Assembly (NCBI GenBank): GCA_015655145.1
Contig: JAATFO010000126.1
Coordinates: 1 to 54,182 of the forward strand
Length of the DNA: 54,182 nt
Reading direction: 5' to 3'
From: Enterobacterales bacterium
GTDB lineage: Bacteria; Pseudomonadota; Gammaproteobacteria; Enterobacterales; Enterobacteriaceae
The first letter of the stretch is position 1. The number at the start of each line of letters is the position of its first letter. Of this stretch, positions 50,505-54,182 are shown one piece after another. A program made the position numbers and the translations under genes. The notes beneath the pieces are model-generated. The model was given only the letters and a program-made list of their open reading frames with translations, made no database searches and was not told the DNA's origin.

Positions 50505-51191
50505 ATGTCAACTGCCTACACCATCACCACCAGTGAACCCGTTAATCAGCAAATTTATCGTTTTTTGCGTCAGGACATTGTCACCTGTGCCATCCATCCG
50601 GGTTCGCTGTTGTCGGAAAAGGAGATCTCCGACCGTTTCGAGGTTTCACGTCAGCCCGTACGCGAAGCGTTTATAAAACTGGCGGAAGCCGGGCTGGTGC
50701 AGGTATTGCCGCAACGCGGAACATTTGTGCGGAAAATTTCAGCGCAGCGTGTCGCCGATGGCCGGTTTATCCGTGAGGCAGTGGAAGTTGCGGTGGTGAG
50801 ACGCGCGGCGACAGAGGCGTCCCAACAAAGTCTGATGGCGCTGGAACATAACCTGCAATTACAAAAACTGGCCGCCCGACAGCAGGACAGCCATGTTTTT
50901 TTACAACTTGATGATGTTTTCCACCGCCTGATTGCACAAAGTATCCATTGTGAGCTGGCGTGGGAAACGGTGGAAAATATCAAGGCCACCATGGACCGTG
51001 TACGCTTTCTGACGCTCAGTGAAGTGTCACCGCCTGAGAGCTTGATCCGTCAGCATCAACAGATTTACCAGGCCCTGACAGACAACGATGCCGACGCCGC
51101 AGAAATTGCGCTACGTCGACATCTGCAAGAGATGATTTTCTCTATCACCCCCATCGCCGAACAGAACAGCGCCTGGTTTGAACAACCCTGA
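50505..51191 (+). CDS. rspR: RspR-like GntR-family (FadR subfamily) transcriptional regulator
   Basis: The 228-residue protein (E. coli RspR 228) has an N-terminal winged helix (VNQQIYRFLRQDIVTCAIHPGSLLSEKEISDRFEVSRQPVREAFIKLAEAGLVQVLPQRGTFV) and a C-terminal all-helical FCD ligand domain with metal-binding residues (Asp in LDDVFHRLI, His in LRRHLQEM). It very likely represses the rsp operon and responds to a pathway sugar acid. I prefer ATG 50505; ATG 50496 lacks a ribosome site. It follows the reductase gene by 89 bp, and the leader has a small inverted repeat, AGGACT (50465-50470) and AGTCCT (50478-50483). Confidence 0.9.
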   Translation: MSTAYTITTSEPVNQQIYRFLRQDIVTCAIHPGSLLSEKEISDRFEVSRQPVREAFIKLAEAGLVQVLPQRGTFVRKISAQRVADGRFIREAVEVAVVRRAATEASQQSLMALEHNLQLQKLAARQQDSHVFLQLDDVFHRLIAQSIHCELAWETVENIKATMDRVRFLTLSEVSPPESLIRQHQQIYQALTDNDADAAEIALRRHLQEMIFSITPIAEQNSAWFEQP

Positions 51192-51214
51192 GCCTGTATC
51201 CGACAGCGATGCTG

Positions 51215-52267
51215 TTAAGCAATGGTGACCTCTTTAGACAAGTAAACATCCTGTACTGCATTAATCAATGCCACGCCTTCGGCAATTGATTTCTTAAACG
51301 CTTTGCGCCCGAGAATGAGTCCCATACCGCCAGCGCGTTTGTTGATAACCGCAGTACGAACTGATTCAGCCGTATCCGTCTCACCGGCTGCAGCACCGCC
51401 AGAGTTGATCAATCCCGCACGGCCCATGTAGCAGTTCGCCAGTTGATAACGCACCAGATCAATCGGATTTTCGCTGGTCAGTTTGCTGTAAACACGCGCA
51501 TCGGTATAACCAAATTTCACGGCGTTGTAGCCGCCATTATTTTCGGCCATTTTCTGTTTCACAATGTCCGCGCCGATAGTCGACGCCAGATGGTTCGCCT
51601 GGCCGGTTAAATCAGCGCTGGCATGATAATCCGTGCCGTCTTTCTTGAATGCGCTATTACGCAGATATGCCCACAGAACCGTCACCAGACCCAATTCATG
51701 TGCCCGTTCAAACGCCACAGAAATCTCTTCAATCTGACGACGCGACTGCTCCGAACCGAAATAAATGGTAGCGCCAACCGCGACCGCGCCAAGATTAAAC
51801 GCCTGTTCAACACTGGCATATAATGTTTGATCGTACTGGGTGGGATAACTCAGGGTTTCGTTATGGTTCAGTTTGACCATAAAGGGAATTTTATGCGCGT
51901 AACGCCGCGATACCGCAGCCAACACACCATAGGTGGAAGCAACACAGTTACATCCGGCTTCAATCGCCAGTTCAACAATGTTTTTCGGATCAAAATAGAG
52001 CGGATTAGCGGCAAAAGAGGCCCCGGCAGAGTGTTCCACGCCTTGATCGACCGGCAGTATTGACAGGTAGCCCGTCTTTGCCAGACGCCCGGTGTTATAC
52101 AGCGTTTGCATATTACGTAATACCACCGGCGAACGATTATTATCGATCATTACACGTTCAACATAATCGGTACCTGGCAGGTAAAGGTTATCCGCTGGGA
52201 TGGTCAAGCAGCGATGTTGCAAAAGTGTGTCCGCTTCTTTGCCCAATAACTGTACGATATCCGTCAT
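51215..52267 (-). CDS. fbaB: Class I fructose-bisphosphate aldolase FbaB (DhnA type)
   Basis: FbaB cleaves fructose-1,6-bisphosphate to two triose phosphates by a Schiff-base mechanism, mainly under gluconeogenic growth in E. coli. The 350-residue protein (E. coli 350) has [79 protein letters not shown] and the C-terminal [13 protein letters not shown] chose ATG 52267 (AGGAG nine bases upstream); a longer frame from 52459 adds 64 residues with no similarity. A short inverted repeat, GGGTCAGTA (52293-52301) and TACTGGCCC (52304-52312), lies in its leader. It converges with rspR. Confidence 0.96.
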   Translation of the reverse strand: MTDIVQLLGKEADTLLQHRCLTIPADNLYLPGTDYVERVMIDNNRSPVVLRNMQTLYNTGRLAKTGYLSILPVDQGVEHSAGASFAANPLYFDPKNIVELAIEAGCNCVASTYGVLAAVSRRYAHKIPFMVKLNHNETLSYPTQYDQTLYASVEQAFNLGAVAVGATIYFGSEQSRRQIEEISVAFERAHELGLVTVLWAYLRNSAFKKDGTDYHASADLTGQANHLASTIGADIVKQKMAENNGGYNAVKFGYTDARVYSKLTSENPIDLVRYQLANCYMGRAGLINSGGAAAGETDTAESVRTAVINKRAGGMGLILGRKAFKKSIAEGVALINAVQDVYLSKEVTIA

Positions 52268-52424
52268 ACTTAGCTCCTGAATTGTAGTGAATGGGTCAGT
52301 ATTTACTGGCCCGAATGGCCATGGAATTAATGACCGCCAACAGACTGGACCTGATAAGGCGACGAAAGCAAATTGCTGACTCCATTTTTCAGAACGATCC
52401 GCAGGAAAAAGAGCTTTATGTGCG

Positions 52425-53225
52425 CTACCACCAGCGCCAGAAATGATGCACGGGACCAATTCCTTTTCCTACTTCCAGTGAATCGGCCTGCGACAGCGCG
52501 CCCTGCAACCAGCGTTTTGCCTCATCAACGGTGGCAACCCAACTATCGTGCCGTGGTCGTAAAGCCGCCAGCGCCGCCGACAAGGTACACCCGGTGCCAT
52601 GCGTGTTCTGAGTATTGATTCGGGGAGAAGTAAAGCGTTGCTCGCCTTCTGGGGTAAACAACCAATCCGGGCTTTCTACCGTGCTCAAATGCCCACCTTT
52701 CATCAGTACCGCCTGGCAACCTATTTCGCGTAGCGCTCGCCCTTGTACGCACATTTCTTGTTCATTACGGGCTATTGAACAATCAAGCAACGCGGCCGCT
52801 TCCGGCAGATTCGGCGTGATAAGCGATACCTGTGGCAACAAACACTGACGCAACGTCACCACCGCTGATGGCGATAACAATGGATCTCCGCTTTTTGCCA
52901 GCATCACGGTATCCAGTACGACCCAAGGTAACATGGCAATCTTCAACCGATCAGCCACCACGGTAATGATAGCACTTTCCGCCAACATGCCAATTTTGAC
53001 GCTATCAATCCGCACATCACTGAGCACCGAATCAATTTGCGCACCGACAAATTCAGCATCGATACGATACACTGATTGCACACCCTGAGTATTCTGCGCC
53101 ACCAGTGCAGTGATCACGCTGGCGCCGTAAGCACCCAACGCGGAAAACGTTTTGAGATCAGCCTGAATTCCGGCGCCGCCACTGGGATCTGTGCCAGCGA
53201 TGCTCAGGGCATTAATACGTTTCAT
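52425..53225 (-). CDS. thiD: Hydroxymethylpyrimidine/phosphomethylpyrimidine kinase ThiD
   Basis: ThiD phosphorylates hydroxymethylpyrimidine twice to HMP pyrophosphate for thiamine synthesis and salvage. The 266-residue protein (E. coli 266) has [29 protein letters not shown] at the N-terminus, [26 protein letters not shown] and the catalytic [19 protein letters not shown] near the C-terminus. I chose ATG 53225, which overlaps the thiM stop (ATGA), so the two are probably translationally coupled; the frame from 53252 adds nine residues. thiM-thiD form an operon behind the TPP riboswitch. Confidence 0.96.
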   Translation of the reverse strand: MKRINALSIAGTDPSGGAGIQADLKTFSALGAYGASVITALVAQNTQGVQSVYRIDAEFVGAQIDSVLSDVRIDSVKIGMLAESAIITVVADRLKIAMLPWVVLDTVMLAKSGDPLLSPSAVVTLRQCLLPQVSLITPNLPEAAALLDCSIARNEQEMCVQGRALREIGCQAVLMKGGHLSTVESPDWLFTPEGEQRFTSPRINTQNTHGTGCTLSAALAALRPRHDSWVATVDEAKRWLQGALSQADSLEVGKGIGPVHHFWRWW

Positions 53226-54013
53226 ATCCCGCCCTCCGCGCCCAGCGTCCATAGCGCATCAAGAAAGAGCGGAGTAAAACTGCCAGGCCCACTGGCTTGT
53301 CGCGCCGCGCGTTCCCCGGCGCAAGACATCACCCGGCACGCGCTGGCCACATGGTATAAGCGATCGCCCGGTAGAGCAGCGAACCCCGCCACCACAGCTG
53401 AAAGCGCACAACCGGTGCCGACCACACGCGTCATTAATGCCGCACCGCCGGGCACCACCAGCGTGCGTTCGCCATCAGTGACATAATCAATTTCTCCGGT
53501 GACCACGACAATAGCCCCGCTCCGCTGCGCCAGTTGCTGTGCTGCCTGTAAAGCGATGTCCGACCCATGCAGGCTGTCGACACCGCGCCCGCCGCCTGTC
53601 TGTTGTGTCAGCGCCATGATTTCAGAGCCATTACCACGAATTGTCGCTGGCTGTTGTGACACTATCTGCTGACAAAATTCGCTACGTAATGACAGCACCC
53701 CGACCGCCACTGGATCGAGGGTCCAGGGTTTTCCATTCTGGCATGCCGCATCAATAGCCGCCCGCATAGCCTGGCTACGCTCGGGTGTTATCGTACCAAC
53801 ATTGATCAGTAACGCATCGGCAAGGGCGCTGAACTGCGCGGCTTCGTTTACATCGACAACCATGGCGGGCGAGGCATTCAATGCCAACAACACATTAGCG
53901 GTAAAGGTTTGAACGACATCATTAGTGATGCAATGCACCAACGGTGCATGCTGACGAAACAATAACAGGGACTCGACGACGGTAGCGTCAGAAATAAGGT
54001 CAGGTTGTGGCAT
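53222..54013 (-). CDS. thiM: Hydroxyethylthiazole kinase ThiM
   Basis: ThiM phosphorylates the thiazole moiety (hydroxyethylthiazole) in thiamine salvage. The 263-residue protein (E. coli 262) has [29 protein letters not shown] near the start, [37 protein letters not shown] and the ribokinase-type anion hole [22 protein letters not shown] stands five bases before the ATG at 54013, in the region controlled by the TPP riboswitch upstream. The stop overlaps the thiD start. Cytoplasmic. Confidence 0.96.
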   Translation of the reverse strand: MPQPDLISDATVVESLLLFRQHAPLVHCITNDVVQTFTANVLLALNASPAMVVDVNEAAQFSALADALLINVGTITPERSQAMRAAIDAACQNGKPWTLDPVAVGVLSLRSEFCQQIVSQQPATIRGNGSEIMALTQQTGGGRGVDSLHGSDIALQAAQQLAQRSGAIVVVTGEIDYVTDGERTLVVPGGAALMTRVVGTGCALSAVVAGFAALPGDRLYHVASACRVMSCAGERAARQASGPGSFTPLFLDALWTLGAEGGI

Positions 54014-54055
54014 ATTACTCTCCTAACCGGCGATCAAGAAGGCGATGCGGTCAGG

Positions 54056-54132
54056 CATCTGACTTCCCTACGCTGGCATTATCCAGTTCAGGTGGTACGG
54101 GTATTTCTCAGCCCCTTAGGGCACCCCGAGTC
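54056..54132 (-). promoter_or_regulatory. TPP (THI-box) riboswitch
   Basis: Read on the minus strand the sequence has the conserved aptamer pieces GGGGTGCCC, GGGGCTGAGAAATACCC, the ACCTGAACTGGATAATGCCAGC block and GTAGGGAAG, in order. It ends about 40 nt before the thiM start codon. In E. coli thiM the same element blocks the ribosome site when TPP binds; a similar translational control of thiM-thiD is likely here. Confidence 0.95.
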
Positions 54133-54182
54133 ATTGATAAATCAGTAAATTTTTGATTGTTTCACTTACCAAGTTAGATTAA

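Noticed and set aside
51215-52459. FbaB with a 64-residue N-terminal extension
   Set aside because: The extension has no similarity to the aldolase, and AGGAG precedes the internal ATG at 52267.
1-54182. CRISPR arrays, tRNA or rRNA genes, prophage or complete IS elements
   Set aside because: No regular direct repeats, no tRNA cloverleaf pattern and no transposase or integrase frames were seen.

Overview
The window is chromosomal DNA of an enterobacterium (Enterobacterales), most likely Erwinia or a close relative in the Erwiniaceae. The right half keeps the E. coli-type order yegH-asmA-dcd-udk-...-yegD-mdtABCD-baeSR-trhP(yegQ)-yegS-...-fbaB-...-thiD-thiM. The left half holds a group 1-type exopolysaccharide cluster of the amylovoran/stewartan kind next to galF-galE, an arrangement known from Erwinia and Pantoea. 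Genus is inferred from gene order and remembered protein similarity; no database search was run.

Left end (1-4700, minus strand): the promoter-proximal part of an O-antigen type operon. It reads JUMPstart/ops leader - rfbB - rfbA - an SDR nucleotide-sugar enzyme - a Wzx flippase, and continues beyond base 1. galE and galF follow (5107-7070).

Centre (7236-23300, minus strand): a 12-gene exopolysaccharide operon. From its 5' end it has a candidate RcsAB box, a promoter and a second JUMPstart/ops site, then wbaP/amsG, wza/amsH, wzb/amsI, wzc/amsA, a strong hairpin with a U-rich tail, amsB, a GT2, a GT4, a short repeat element, amsF, a flippase (amsL position), another GT4 (amsK position) and amsJ pyruvyltransferase. 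It has an initiating transferase, four more glycosyltransferases, a flippase and an export machine, but no Wzy-type polymerase can be found.

Right (23700-44940): housekeeping and envelope genes: yegH, asmA, dcd, udk, a PAP2-family membrane phosphatase where E. coli has yegE-alkA, yegD, the RND drug pump mdtABC with mdtD, its two-component system baeSR, the tRNA hydroxylation gene trhP and the lipid kinase yegS.

Far right (44941-54182): a sugar-acid catabolic operon, rspA-rspB-MFS-fructuronate reductase-like-GntR regulator, lies between yegS and fbaB with a palindromic operator candidate ahead of it. It forms a plausible L-gulonate/D-fructuronate/D-mannonate route to 2-keto-3-deoxygluconate. 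The window ends with fbaB and the thiM-thiD thiamine salvage operon under a clear TPP riboswitch.

The most interesting observations are the apparent absence of wzy from an otherwise complete exopolysaccharide operon, the paired RfaH recruitment sites, the attenuator-like hairpin after wzc, a MITE-like element inside the operon, and an SDR enzyme with Phe at the position of the catalytic Tyr.
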